Origin: Steromphala cineraria
Lineage: Eukaryota; Mollusca; Gastropoda; Trochida; Trochidae
Reading direction: 5' to 3'
Assembly (NCBI GenBank): GCA_916613615.1
Contig: OU744731.1
Location: forward strand, 12,530,726-12,594,725
Length of the DNA stretch: 64,000 nucleotides
A model generated the notes under the pieces. The model did no database searches and was not told the DNA's origin. It saw only the letters and a program-made list of their open reading frames with translations. The stretch's first letter is position 1. The number at the start of each line of letters is the position of its first letter. The translations under genes and the position numbers were made by a program. Of this stretch, positions 33,601 through 47,909 are shown in pieces.

Positions 33601-34390
33601 ATTTATCATAGATATTCATTTTCCTTCTTTCCTAAGTAGCTAGATAATCCTTGAGTCAAAGCAAGAACCCTCGAACCATGCTTGACCCACCACTTGGTTG
33701 TACAATTTCATTGGATAGGTTTGGTGGGTGGGGGCAGTTTCTTTCACATTTATCATAGATATTCATTTTCCTTCTTTCCTAAGTAGCTAGATAATCCTTG
33801 AGTCCAACCAAGAACCCTCGAACCATGCTTGATCCAACACTGGGTTGTACAATTTCATTTGGATAGGTCTGCTCAAAGCTGGTCATTGATTAGGTTTACA
33901 TTCAACTTAAGTACCATTTACCTATTTTCCAAAATATTACCTGCACCTTGAGTCTTAACAAGTATTAATCCCTAAACCCTGCAATGTCATTGCAATAATT
34001 TGGGCCTCTGTATAAGTCGTCTACCTATACATCCTACTTTCGTGCTATATTTCACTAGAATATCTCCTAAAAACCATTAAAGTAATGTCTTTATTGCCTA
34101 ATCTTCTAAGACTCCAGCCCCCATTTCCAGATGCTCCTACCATACCGACAACTTCAAAATGCCACTAAAATATCTTATATTTGCTGCAGGAGAAGCAGGA
34201 GACAACAGACAAAGAAGCTGACACTGCCACAGATTTAGCATCAGGAGCCGCTCAAGATTCAAAGGAAGAGGAACCTACTCAATTGGACAAAAATGTTCCA
34301 CAAAGTGAGACAGAGGCTGTGAATGTTACAAACAATAAATCTGAGACAGAGGACGTCACATCTACAGTGGAAGACAGCTCAAATAGATGA
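3618..34390 (+). CDS. PUS1: tRNA pseudouridine synthase 1 (PUS1), 17 coding exons
   Basis: Isomerises uridine to pseudouridine in tRNAs and some mRNAs; family members act in nucleus and mitochondria. Coding exons: 3618-3686, 4525-4614, 5618-5712, 6326-6419, 7623-7691, 8252-8321, 8915-9015, 9398-9425, 9998-10076, 10212-10257, 10554-10647, 18854-18924, 22733-22777, 23069-23143, 30603-30673, 33325-33442, 34190-34390. Phases join throughout, giving about 471 residues (human about 427). The start [15 protein letters not shown] looks like a mitochondrial transit peptide. The TruA-fold core contains [15 protein letters not shown], the catalytic Asp in ARTDKSVSA (about residue 126), [17 protein letters not shown] and [15 protein letters not shown]. 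The C-terminus is acidic and low-complexity. The junction of the fifth and sixth coding exons is uncertain (see 7692-8251), and the intron at 30674-33324 looks U12-type. The exon order is intact despite about 20 kb of intronic transposons. Confidence 0.93.
5739..6068. mobile_element. TTAA-flanked MITE in PUS1 intron
   Basis: The element (5743-6064) lies between two TTAA sites. Its arms are AGGGACAGTCCTATCGGGG at the left and the inverse of this near 6045-6064, where CCCCGATATGACTGTCCCT is read. The arms continue inward for about 45 bp, including a GTGGAAACGAAATTCAA segment matched by TTGAATTTTGTTTCCAC. Relatives lie at 18634-18785 and 60140-60564. Confidence 0.75.
6640..7285. repeat. 35-bp minisatellite in PUS1 intron
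   Basis: About 11 tandem copies of a 35-bp unit occupy roughly 6880-7285. The unit contains GAGTACTCGAGTCCAACACG followed by ACTCGACTCGGGTTT. A diverged start lies at 6635-6680. The unit is rich in the palindromes CTCGAG and GAGTACTC. Because 35 is not a multiple of 3, all frames stay open on the minus strand and produce Ser/Thr/Arg-rich spurious ORFs. Confidence 0.85.
7692..8251 (+). other. PUS1: Candidate AT-AC intron in PUS1
   Basis: The best protein alignment needs exon 5 to end ...SLK and exon 6 to start [13 protein letters not shown]. That places boundaries at AAG|ATGAGT (7692) and CCTCTATTAC|ATG (8251/8252), so the intron would start with AT and end with AC. Positions +3 to +6 (GAGT) match a U2-type donor. 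TTGAC lies about 20 nt upstream of the acceptor as a branch site, followed by a pyrimidine tract. Phase is conserved. Canonical alternatives exist: donor GT at 7698 or 7707 with acceptor AG at 8265-8266. They also keep frame but use weak donors (gttaca, gtgtta) and a poor pyrimidine tract. Confidence 0.45.
7915..7985 (+). repeat. Dispersed conserved repeat motif
   Basis: The segment around GGGCAACATTTCAGCCATTA recurs with small changes near 37600-37655 and 48640-48690 in the pattern GTTTAACGCCGCTTG..AATATTTCAGCCATTAGCGG. This looks like the core of a dispersed SINE-like family. I recall similar motifs from molluscan genomes but cannot verify that here. Confidence 0.4.
9449..9725 (+). mobile_element. 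Short copy of composite TAGCTCATC element
   Basis: The left end TTTAGCTCATCTGGCCTG and right end CCTGATGAGCTAC form short terminal inverted repeats. The interior matches the larger copy at 30837-32575 (a CCGTCTATCCATCCGTAAAC run, then the AGAACCATAAAGCCTAGAAA segment), but there is only one unit instead of a tandem array. The apparent ORF on the minus strand is a by-product of the repeat. Confidence 0.65.
9830..9920 (+). repeat. tRNA-derived SINE head relic
   Basis: GAGTGGCTGAGCAGTAGAAG resembles a tRNA-Ser/Leu A box and GGACTCAAATCC about 50 nt later resembles a B box. The intervening spacing is tRNA-like, but the stems do not close cleanly. It is more likely a SINE head than a functional tRNA. 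Confidence 0.35.
10996..11190 (+). pseudogene. Exon-like coding relic inside the 8-bp-TSD transposon
   Basis: An ATG at 10996 opens [18 protein letters not shown]. In the next frame, from 11056, a basic segment [17 protein letters not shown] is followed by a Trp codon and a clean donor, TGG|gtaagt at about 11190. One frameshift between the two segments would join them into an N-terminal exon of a transposon protein with a nuclear-localisation-like basic cluster. I do not recognise the family. Confidence 0.35.
12140..12296 (+). repeat. DIRS left inverted terminal repeat
   Basis: It begins TTTTTAACCTACCTAACTTA and ends near CATACTTTCT. Its reverse complement occupies 17981-18135, with only a few differences over about 155 bp. 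Confidence 0.88.
13225..13350 (+). pseudogene. Possible DIRS gag remnant (Cys-rich)
   Basis: One frame reads a short Cys-rich stretch, [16 protein letters not shown], followed by [10 protein letters not shown]. This is reminiscent of the C-terminal Cys cluster and basic tail in DIRS gag-like proteins. It is flanked by AT-rich non-coding DNA and stops. Assignment is tentative. Confidence 0.3.
14010..14190 (+). repeat. 24-bp minisatellite inside the DIRS element
   Basis: About seven tandem copies of a GC-rich 24-bp unit (GCGCCAGGACCAGCACTAGG plus AGCA). Because 24 is a multiple of three, every frame stays open, giving artefactual Leu/Val/Ala-repeat ORFs on the minus strand. Related sequence rich in ACTCTGAGCTACGTCTG surrounds it at 13790-14000. 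Confidence 0.85.
14370..15540 (+). repeat. 94-bp minisatellite inside the DIRS element
   Basis: About a dozen GC-rich tandem units share TTGAGCTTCACTTTGACCAG, then GCGCCGGCG-type palindromes, then CCAACCATTGGACCAGC and a TATCCTGTCC segment. Adjacent units around 14832, 14926 and 15020 are exactly 94 bp apart; flanking units are shorter or diverged. Overlapping ORFs on both strands are artefacts of the repeat. The array sits where the reverse-transcriptase coding region of a DIRS element would be expected. Confidence 0.88.
15671..16700 (+). pseudogene. DIRS polymerase remnant: connection and RNase H domains
   Basis: The frame runs from about 15671, just upstream of a [16 protein letters not shown] connection segment. 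RNase H follows: the first acidic residue is in [12 protein letters not shown] and the second in NNLEMQA. The usual DN-T motif reads SANST, so the third catalytic Asp is replaced. Then come [14 protein letters not shown] and the DIRS-typical tail [16 protein letters not shown] and [14 protein letters not shown] at 16478-16480 interrupts the frame, and recognisable sequence continues to about 16700. The upstream reverse-transcriptase fingers and palm are missing. Confidence 0.82.
16690..17628 (+). pseudogene. DIRS tyrosine recombinase, three in-frame stops
   Basis: One frame covers the recombinase, interrupted by TAA at 16783-16785, TGA at 17152-17154 and TAG at 17383-17385. The N-terminal DNA-binding part reads [12 protein letters not shown] then [12 protein letters not shown]. 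The catalytic Arg lies in [13 protein letters not shown]. The HxxR box reads NPLEFRAL, so the His is replaced by Leu. The catalytic Tyr is probably in [13 protein letters not shown] elements use such enzymes to integrate without target duplications. The stops make this copy inactive. Confidence 0.82.
17834..17916. repeat. DIRS internal complementary region
   Basis: The first part, GTGGCATATACTAAGTTAGG onward, is complementary to the extreme left end (12140-12169). The second part, from ATTTATTAAAATCTAAATAT to CCTAACTTAGTA, is complementary to the extreme right end (18113-18164). The two abut in the middle, as expected for the template that restores the ends of a circular DIRS intermediate. 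Confidence 0.85.
17981..18164 (-). repeat. DIRS right inverted terminal repeat
   Basis: Positions 17981-18135 are the inverse of the left repeat. The last roughly 30 bp (TATTTAAATATCTAAAATAT onward to AATAA) are unique to this end but have their complement in the internal complementary region, which fixes the right boundary near 18164. Confidence 0.82.
18634..18785. mobile_element. MITE relic, same family as 5743-6064
   Basis: The left part ACAGTCCTATAGGATATTTT plus AAACAAAATTCAAG and the right part TCCACAAAAAATCCCC...CTTTCCCTTTAA match the arms of the element at 5743-6064. The left TTAA is lost and the copy is shorter and diverged. Confidence 0.5.
19561..21666 (+). repeat. 162-bp tandem array with 648-bp higher-order repeat
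   Basis: Thirteen units of 162 bp. Diagnostic variants recur every four units: AAAATCTATACC at about 20066, 20714 and 21362; GACCAAAAACGG at about 20175, 20823 and 21471; GTAGTTTATATGG at about 20267 and 20915; ACTAAGAAAC at about 20401 and 21049. A block of four units (648 bp) has therefore been amplified as one. Confidence 0.85.
21727..21894. mobile_element. Tc1/mariner-pogo-type MITE in the last satellite unit
   Basis: The 164-bp element 21729-21892 has ends CAGTCGAACCTCG and AAGGTTCGACTG (inverted) and a TA on each side (21727-21728 and 21893-21894). The satellite sequence resumes afterwards with TAGTGCTGTTGTGCC, so the insertion is younger than that unit. TA duplications and CAGT-starting ends are typical of pogo/Tigger elements. 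Confidence 0.7.
22186..22512 (+). mobile_element. Second hairpin/(TCCG)n composite element, short
   Basis: A hairpin CCCCCGCCCAACTACGTTGG continuing into GCGGGGG at 22192-22217 is followed by a (GTCC)n run at 22230-22272. Two shortened units with GTTTCCGGAGCACA come next, and the right end reads GGCGGGGGATATAGC. It has the same architecture as the element at 19478 but a different hairpin and repeat sequence. Confidence 0.65.
23513..27049 (+). CDS. THAP-domain DDE transposase (ISL2EU/Harbinger-like)
   Basis: Two exons, 23513-23776 and 25829-27049, join in phase 0 (donor aaaaac|gtatgt, acceptor tgttgcag) for about 494 residues. The N-terminus is a THAP zinc finger with Cys-x2-Cys in [24 protein letters not shown] in the middle, and Cys-x2-His in LCSFHF. 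After a Ser/Thr-rich linker comes a helix-turn-helix region ([20 protein letters not shown]), then the DDE_Tnp_4 catalytic domain: first Asp in [10 protein letters not shown], second in DSVMADKGF, Glu in [12 protein letters not shown]. No stop or frameshift is visible, so the protein may be intact. It should cut at the element's inverted ends. The 2.05 kb intron carries nested MITEs. Confidence 0.87.
24312..24824. mobile_element. hAT-type MITE nested in the transposase intron
   Basis: The element 24320-24816 has short inverted ends TAGTGGTG and CACCCCTA and an exact 8-bp duplication, GTTGGAGT, at 24312-24319 and 24817-24824, as for hAT elements. The interior is dominated by palindromic ATCGAT/CTATCG/GATAGT motifs. 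It has no coding capacity. A similar element lies at 43126-43508. Confidence 0.75.
25065..25225. mobile_element. Small inverted-repeat element (MITE)
   Basis: The left end GAATCTAACCCAAGTGTCATC pairs with the right end GATGACACGAGGGTGAAATTC as imperfect inverted repeats about 25 bp long. The interior has further imperfect pairing around TTGATA. No clear target duplication was seen. Confidence 0.5.
27508..30053 (-). pseudogene. SAP/SWIM/YqaJ nuclease-like gene of the ISL2EU element, broken
   Basis: Exon 1 runs 30053 to 29522 and exon 2 from 28681 to 27508 (donor gtatgt, acceptor attgcag); the junction codon is shared and completes a SWIM zinc finger. Exon 1 encodes a SAP-like segment, [16 protein letters not shown]. 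The SWIM motif reads CECTAG across the splice into [13 protein letters not shown]. The YqaJ exonuclease-like domain then has [29 protein letters not shown] and [12 protein letters not shown], which carry the expected Asp, Glu-x-Lys and Gln residues. The copy is damaged by in-frame TAA codons at 28471-28473 and 27931-27933 and a frameshift near 29725. It is transcribed towards the transposase. It probably assists transposition, as proposed for ISL2EU second ORFs. Confidence 0.85.
30837..32575 (+). mobile_element. Composite TAGCTCATC element with 145-bp tandem array
   Basis: The left end is TTTAGCTCATCTGGCCTG. A (TCCG/TCCA)n run follows at 30895-30938, then about ten units of exactly 145 bp: CTTCTTCTCCAGAACC starts at 30958, 31103, 31248, 31393, 31538, 31683, 31828, 31973, 32118 and 32263. 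A right flank ends CCTGATGAGCTACAGAGCC near 32545. Each unit carries an inverted repeat, GGCCCTGTGACCCC against GGGGCCACAGGGGCC-like sequence. Short terminal inverted repeats (TAGCTCATC/GATGAGCTA) delimit it. A single-unit relative is at 9449-9725. Confidence 0.78.
32580..32607 (+). repeat. Poly(A) run
   Basis: About 27 uninterrupted A follow the right flank of the 145-bp element. This could be a slippage tract or the remnant of a retroposed tail. Confidence 0.8.
33038..33112 (+). repeat. tRNA-derived SINE head relic
   Basis: GCAGTGGTTAGCGCATTCAG followed by CTACGGATCAAAAGGT has the A-box, anticodon-loop and variable-region look of tRNA-derived SINEs. No clear B box follows, so the copy is truncated or decayed. 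Confidence 0.4.
33442..33860 (+). repeat. 147-bp tandem duplication beginning at a PUS1 splice donor
   Basis: The block running from GGTGGGTGGGGGAGACTCTC (the donor side of the intron after exon 16) to CCTTGAGTCAAAGCAAGAACC is repeated about 2.5 times with a period near 147 bp. TGGTTGTACAATTTCATTGG recurs at about 33548 and 33696, and diverged near 33841. Each later copy includes a donor-like GGTGAGTGGGGG or GGTGGGTGGGGG. Confidence 0.7.
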
Positions 34391-34490
34391 TCTGGACCAA
34401 TACATTGTGCTGGTTTTAGCATGAAATTGACAATTTGAGGAGTGGGAATCTTAGTAATGATATATCCAAAAGACGCAGCTCAATATTAAA
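34391..34490 (+). other. PUS1: Start of the PUS1 3' UTR
   Basis: The stop codon TGA is at 34388-34390. The 3' UTR extent is unresolved. AATAAA-like hexamers occur at about 34678 inside the MITE copy B and at about 35209 (ATAAAATAAATTG); either could be the polyadenylation signal. Confidence 0.4.
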
Positions 34491-34492
34491 TG

Positions 34493-34946
34493 TTAAAGTG
34501 ACACAGAGTATCATTCTTAAAATTTTATTTGGTTTTGATCACTGAACTTGCAAATGTATCCATTGATGCATAATATCTCTAAAATGCTTGATTTTATGGA
34601 AAAATCAAGAAAACATCTCAAATGCGTTTAATATTCAAAATTATGCATCCAATTAATCTACCTATTAGTTACAATACCTAATAAACACTATCGAATCGAA
34701 TATATCTTCCTGTCAGCGTATGACAAGGTTTCCAAATTACGTTTGTCGAATTTGCACGCGCCACTCCAGCCACATTGTCCAGTTTTCGATCAAAATCCCG
34801 ACTTTGAATGGCCATATTTTCGCTCTTATGTACTGATTGACCCTTAACTTGTTATTTTCAGTAACAGTTAGTGGTTCCCGATGTAATAACATCGATTTCA
34901 AAATTTGACATATGTGATCCTATAAACATACTCTGTGTCTTTTTAA
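34493..34946 (-). mobile_element. TTAA-flanked MITE, copy B (inverted)
   Basis: The element 34497-34942 lies between TTAA sites at 34493-34496 and 34943-34946, with ends AGTGACACAGAGTAT and ATACTCTGTGTCTTT. The interior is the reverse complement of copy A at 2939-3432, with scattered differences. It begins about 100 bp after the PUS1 stop codon, so it may be transcribed in the 3' UTR. Confidence 0.78.
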
Positions 34947-36469
34947 TCTAATCTTCTAGTTAAAATAATAATTAAATGAGCTGAGTCTGTAAAAGTTGCT
35001 ATATGCCAAAGAATCTGAATTTATTGGAATATTCATTGGGTTGCAATTCAGGTTGCCAAACAAATTCAATCTGAAACTATTCAAATTATTTTGGACTCTG
35101 ACTTTATATTGTACTTTAAAGGAAATTACATACTTCTAAGTAGAACTTCTTTAAGAGGCATTTAGAAGTTGTCTAGATGAAGAAGGAAGAGTTCTATTGC
35201 AGTGTATAAAATAAATTGAAAACCTAGGTCCGGTCCTGAAAATTAATTGGTCAATCCCTTAGGGGATTTTTTTTAAAAGTTACCAATCCTGACCAAAAAG
35301 AATCAGTCCTAGCAAAAAGTAGTCAGTTTAAAGGGGCAGTAGCACGTTTTTAGGGGGAATATAAGGTGATGTCAGGAAAATGAAAATAAATGGTTCCAAA
35401 TGAAAGACAATGTATTCAAACTAAATAAAGCAGTAATAATTCAAATATATAACGTAAAGTTCAGCCATGCGATTCATTTTTCTTACAAAAATGAATTAAA
35501 GGTGTTCACAAAAAAATGGCCGCCAATGGATTTTATGTGAATCTTCATACTTTGTCCTCTGACTATGGATGATTGGCTTGTGTAATGAGATTGACAAAGA
35601 AATTGACCAATCGATATACTCTTCCTTATTTAATCTAAGTAAAATGTAAGCTTTCTGCCAGGTCATCTTATTTTTGTGTTACATAGATCTCTCTGACATG
35701 CTGAAATGTTAAGAAAATAAACATATGTAATAACTTTGCATTTTATGTGCAGATTGTGTAATTGTGTATGTTTCAATAATGAAAATGCTATTACTGTGTG
35801 CTTTGAACATGCTGTGACATCGAGAAATGCATGAAACAAAGTACTCTATTACTTTAAGATTTACTAAAATTATTTATCACTCGACCTTGATAAGGTTGGT
35901 CGTTAAGACCTTTAGCAATGAGTTATTAAAACAATTGTGATGCCATCTTTGCAAACAAACAGAACTACTTTTGAGTCATGTGACATGTGTCTTGTATATT
36001 TGAGAAAGGCAACTGTCAAATTTTACATTCTCAATCATATGTAAGTGAAAGAACTCTATCTTACCGCTTTTCATCTTAAATTCATACATTTCTTAAAACC
36101 AGCACAAATGCAATAGTCACTTGATAACTAGTCTATGGCTTTATCTAAATATATATTTGGAATATTTGAGCAGTACTCACTTTAAAAACAAATTGACTAA
36201 TTAGTGAGATTTAACAACTTCATTTTTTTTATGGTGGGGATGTGTTTCATCATACTTTCTCAGTCATCAATGAATGACATTATCGAAAGGGCATCTACTT
36301 TTTTTCTTTATCAACATTTTGTCCTCACTTGTTACTTCAAATTAAAGTTATTATGGTTACAAACCATGTACTTTTTTCTCAGTTGTATACAAATACATTG
36401 TCTTATCATAAATATTATTCAATAAACTACCAAGAATGATATGTCTTTTGTCATATTTCATTCAACTAA

Positions 36470-37025
36470 CAAGAAAAAAGTGAGCATGGCTCTCATTCCC
36501 CCACTGTTTGCTCTACTCCTGGGATCTGAGTCAATGAAAGACATCTTCTGAAAATCTGAAGTCACCTAGGTATGATTATGTCTGAGAAAAGTTGTTCCAA
36601 TTGGAGTATCAAACCCTTTAATCCAAATCCAATTGTAGATTCAAGGACGCAAATTCCTCCAAAAATGATATTTTTATATCAAGAAAAACTTTCGAACTCA
36701 TTCAAGACTATCATCAGGTGCATCCAAAACAAAAAAATTTTCACCAAGGTTCAGAAGTATCTTAATGAACTTGTCCTGTTGGATTATCAGACCTGTTAAT
36801 TGCTTCATTAGTAGAATCAAGGACCATTAGTGTCTAAAATAATATTTCAGAATGGCTTTCAAACTCAAGAGTATCATTAGGTGTACGATTTACCAAAATT
36901 TCCTTTATACGAGTGCAATAGTTTCACGTTGAACTGGAGCTAACAGTTTTGGAGATAATTGATTGGACAGAAAGACGGGAAGATGGACGGAATGACTGCT
37001 ATATACCCTGCTTACTTCATAGCAT
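36470..37025 (-). mobile_element. Degenerate composite element (minus orientation)
   Basis: Near the right end, CGGGAAGATGGACGGAATGA is followed by CTGCTATATACCCTGC, which reads as the reverse complement of the TATACCC...(TCCG)n start seen in the composite elements of the PUS1 introns. The body contains two diverged copies of a segment with AGTATCAAACCCTTTAATCC and similar sequence. It is old and boundaries are approximate. Confidence 0.4.
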
Positions 37026-38323
37026 GGTTATAGTGATCAATGCTGTTCAAGTTTAGTCCCTCTTCACATGTGACATGAGTCTACCAATCACAAGATAATT
37101 CCTAGTAACCATACATAACCCTGACAATCAGAATTTGTTGATTAAGATTCTGAAGGCTTTGTTTTTGAACACTACGAGAGGAAAATATTTGGTAATTGTC
37201 ATCTTATGTAAAATTTTCTCTACATGTAATGAGTGCAAATCACGAAACTTGGTAACTTTGTCAGTTTGTAGTAACAGAGTTCTTTGTCAATTGAGGTAAA
37301 TCTTTTTATCTTAACAGATTTGTTTTCAATTTGTACTGAATTCCTATAAGTGCCTCTACTGAAATTTCATACCAGATTACATTACAACTTCACACACATT
37401 GAAATCAACAATTGTAGGTTTTTCTGATACTGTCACTTCATCCAAATGTGGGAAGCAGGGTTACGAGAACAGTCACTCATTGAATTCATTTAAAACCCAC
37501 CATCCCTACACCTTTCTCTATGGGGTTCATGTCCGGAAACCAGTGGTCGAGGCAGTGTGTGATGAGGCCATACACACCCTTCAAAGTGTGGGTGCATTGA
37601 GTGAGTTATTGTTTTTCACCCCTTGGGCAATATTTCAGCCATTAGCAGCATTTGGTGCATTGAATTATTGCTCGTTCGACTGAATATAAGCAAAATGTTA
37701 CTCAAGAAAGAGAAAATCAATTCCTTCAAACATAAATGTTAGCATCCTTTCCTGTAATGCAATACTTGTATTCTAAATCAATAGCCATAAACGTTTTGCT
37801 GAAGTCATGCTAGGTTTTCAGTGACTGCTGCAGGCACCACGATTTGGTAGACCAAATTTGGTTTACACCACACTGACCGACTTGAGTTTGACATCCCTGC
37901 CTTTTGTATGCCAAAGGCACCAGTTTAGCATTTAAGACTTAGTCATATTTGCATTTAAACCATTGCATTCACCATCTTCCCAAATACAGCTGATCATGTG
38001 AATGCACATCATTCAACACAAAACCTCAAATGCCAGTTTCCAGTCAGTTTTATGCCTTACTGACCCTTGAAGTTTCTGTGCTGATATCAGCACCCCTACA
38101 GGCGATTCTTAGCAACCTCCAGTTACTTCCTGATTGGACTACTGCTTTCTCACATAGTAAGCTGGTAGTATCACATAAGAATATTCTAAATCACAATCGT
38201 TGCATTTCGCTTTTCCTTTTTATGGAAGATAAAATGTTAGAACATTAATGATTCAATTGTTGAATGCTCTGGAATCAAACACAGTATTTCTTTAAATGTT
38301 ACCTGGTATTCTCATGTACCCTA

Positions 38324-38555
38324 TCTTCCTATAAGTGAAGCCAAAAACGCCAGTTTCCGAACTGTCAGTTTTGAGCATTGCTGCCGACCCTTGAATTATC
38401 AGTTCATATACATTCTCCAGTTACTTTCTGATTGGACTAATGCTTTCTTTCATAGTAAGCTAGAAAGCAAACACAGAAAACTCAATGGTGTGCAGCAAGG
38501 CATAAAACTGACAGTTCGGAAACTGGCGTTTTGGGCTTTGTGTAGGATGATGTGC
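38324..38555. mobile_element. Mutator-like MITE relic
   Basis: The left arm GCCAGTTTCCGAACTGTCAG and right arm CTGACAGTTCGGAAACTGGC are inverted. Both match the arms of the MITE at 1474-1666 with some differences. The flanks no longer show a clear 9-bp duplication. A more truncated relative lies at about 38025-38170 and shares the internal CTGATTGGACTA segment. Confidence 0.6.
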
Positions 38556-40905
38556 ATTGACATGCTCAGCTGTTATACATTTGGGAACCAGACAACCAAA
38601 CTGTTTCAATTTTCTTTGAAAAATATCATAAGGCAACAAATATGTAGAAAATTTTATTGTCTTTATTCATAAAATTATATTGGAAGATCAGATCAGATAT
38701 ACTGGCATTTTCCGAATTTTATCTACATTTTTGTCTAGCTACTGCTACAGAAATAGGTCTATAAGCTTTAGTGAATTGGACAGCCTCAGGAGCTTAAGAC
38801 AAACTGGGACGATTCTTGAAAGGTTTACATCAGAAAGTTAAAGAAACTAAAAACAAAATAAAACTCTGAATTTTGATCTTCCAATCATGATGTCAAAGGT
38901 ATTATGATTGATGTTTGTAAGATTGTGTAGTATAAAAAACTTTTAAAATGGTTACAGATTTCAGAGTAGACCTTTAAATAAAATTTCCAAGAATTATCTC
39001 CCAGTTTGATGAGACTAAGCACAATGCGACTACAAATACGCGATAAGTGGTCGCATCCACTATGCATAGTCCATTTCTTCAAAGAATACTTACAAATGTT
39101 TATCAAACACAGTTAAAGTCAACAATAGTACAAGCACCGACTGCACTCGACAGTTTTGAAGTTATATAAAAAGAAAAACATGCATGTCGGTGGTAATGAA
39201 ATGACAAGAAGAACAATGGCTCCAACCAGTTGATAAGTTATCCACTATTAGGGCTTTCCTCAAAGATGTTGTAGCCCTGAACAGTGATACATCAATACTA
39301 GGGATTCACATGTATCCAGAGTCAGGGCTGGCTTGCTTGATGAAGTAGTCCCAGCCAAGGATTCATATCATATCTGGTATGCCTGGAGTAATTCTGAAGA
39401 ACTCCACACAATATTTTGTTAAATGGACACAGAACGAAAAGATGACCGACAATGGCTTCTTCTGTAGTGTAGTGAAAGCAATGCTGATAGGATGGTTACA
39501 GTGTAAAACTTAAATGACGATGTCGTCAAATCATAAGTACTATCCTCTTATGAAATAATCAGATTTGTTGAATGTTGAAGTTTTTCCCTTGAAGAGCATA
39601 ACCTCTTCCTGCAGAGTTACCTCCCCTCAGAAGAGTTACTCCCCTTGAAGAAAGTTAAACTGCAATGAATAGAGTTGCCACCTCTCGAATGATTGTCAGG
39701 ATTGATTCTAACCCGGAAATGGAACAAAATATTTTCAGTGTGGAGGAGAATGAAGGTGAAAATGAGATATTTATGAAAATGTTATATTTATGCCAATGCA
39801 GTGTCGTATTTCAATCGCTCTCCTTTCTCACAAAGCTAAAATTTCTTTTTGTACAAGCACGATGAATGTTTTATAATGCAATGAAAAGGAGGGCACATCT
39901 GTTAAAAATACTGCCTTCCACATTAAAATCTATCATAGATTTTAGTCATATCAAAATAGAACTATTCATAAAGACAAGTAACCCTTTGATCTGCAGAGAG
40001 TCAGAACCCCTGCACTGGATATTTAAATGACAAGATTCAGACTGCTCATGGCTACATTTGTCAGCATAAGACAACTAAAATTCAATAAAACATTGACATT
40101 TTCTTAAATGTCGTCAAAAAAGTTGTCTGTGAAATACATTCTGCAACAGAACTTTCTTTGGTTTGCAGGATTATCTTTGACAAATTGCTAATTAGTATGA
40201 ATATAAGAAACAAATTTTCATTCTTGATTAAAATCAAAAACAAGACGGACAAACACATTTCAGACTTGTCAATCCTCCTCGCTGCATCTGCAGTTAAAAA
40301 CTGAACGACCTTTGCCGGGGTCCAATTCACATAACATGAATGAAATGAAATCTAAACCATAGTATCTTTCAGCCAATCACATCGCTCCGTACGTCTGTGC
40401 ACCTTTGAGGCAACCAATGAAAGAAGTCCATTTTCGTTCATTACACTCAGTCAGAACCTTTCACATGGAGGTATAACTTCCATCTTTCGTCGCTCAATCA
40501 GCTAACAGTCAACATAATTGTTTCAAGATTTTTGAAATCATTAAAAATTGCCCTTCAAACAAACAACAGACACAAAAGATACCTATATTCTAAAGCTTTT
40601 GGTATTGACGTTAGTTCAACAGGTTGCTCTTAGCATATCCAAGTCGACTCTTTTGGTCAGACAGGTAGCGTTCACTGTACTGACGCGTGAATATGTTCTT
40701 CCCGTTCAGAGGATCAGTATTTCCCTTGTCATCTGACTGACTCCATGTCAGGGTCAAATCCAAGAATCAAAATACAAAATGCTGACAAAACAGTTTTTGT
40801 TAAGCACTTCTTCATCTCCACTCTGTGAATACAAACAGACCGAGCCCACCACGACTCGTCTGTCCGTGATCAAAGTACTCCTTTATCCAGCCGCCAGAGA
40901 CTGGG

Positions 40906-47807
<6,902 letters not shown>

Positions 47808-47909
47808 GGACTGGACAGGGACACCTTGTGGAAAGTGTATATCCCCAACTGACTCCTGACCACGAATCCTGCTGGTTGGCCAAACACTCTCCGCAAAATA
47901 TGTCTTTGT
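47808..47909 (-). other. CtBP: 5' UTR part of the first CtBP coding exon
   Basis: A strong acceptor, TTTTTTCCCTCCGCAG, precedes 47909 on the minus strand. The 102 nt to the ATG are open in frame (34 codons), but the likely upstream exon has an in-frame TAG and no later ATG, so translation most likely starts at 47807. Confidence 0.6.

Larger units (their letters stand above)
34947..40905. other. Intergenic region between PUS1 and CtBP, no gene seen
   Basis: No open frame here is protein-like. It must contain the two convergent 3' UTRs, whose ends I cannot place. Recognised repeats are a degenerate composite element at 36470-37025, a conserved dispersed motif near 37600-37655, and Mutator-like MITE relics at 38025-38170 and 38324-38555. 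The rest is unremarkable AT-rich DNA. Confidence 0.5.

Noticed and set aside
35332..35856. Possible TTAA-flanked element (TTAAAGGGGCAGTAGCACG to a TTAAAG-like right end)
   Set aside because: The supposed ends match too poorly to be called inverted repeats.
37399..37683. 94-residue ORF between PUS1 and CtBP
   Set aside because: No homology recognised, and part of it overlaps the dispersed AATATTTCAGCCATTAGC motif found in other non-coding places.
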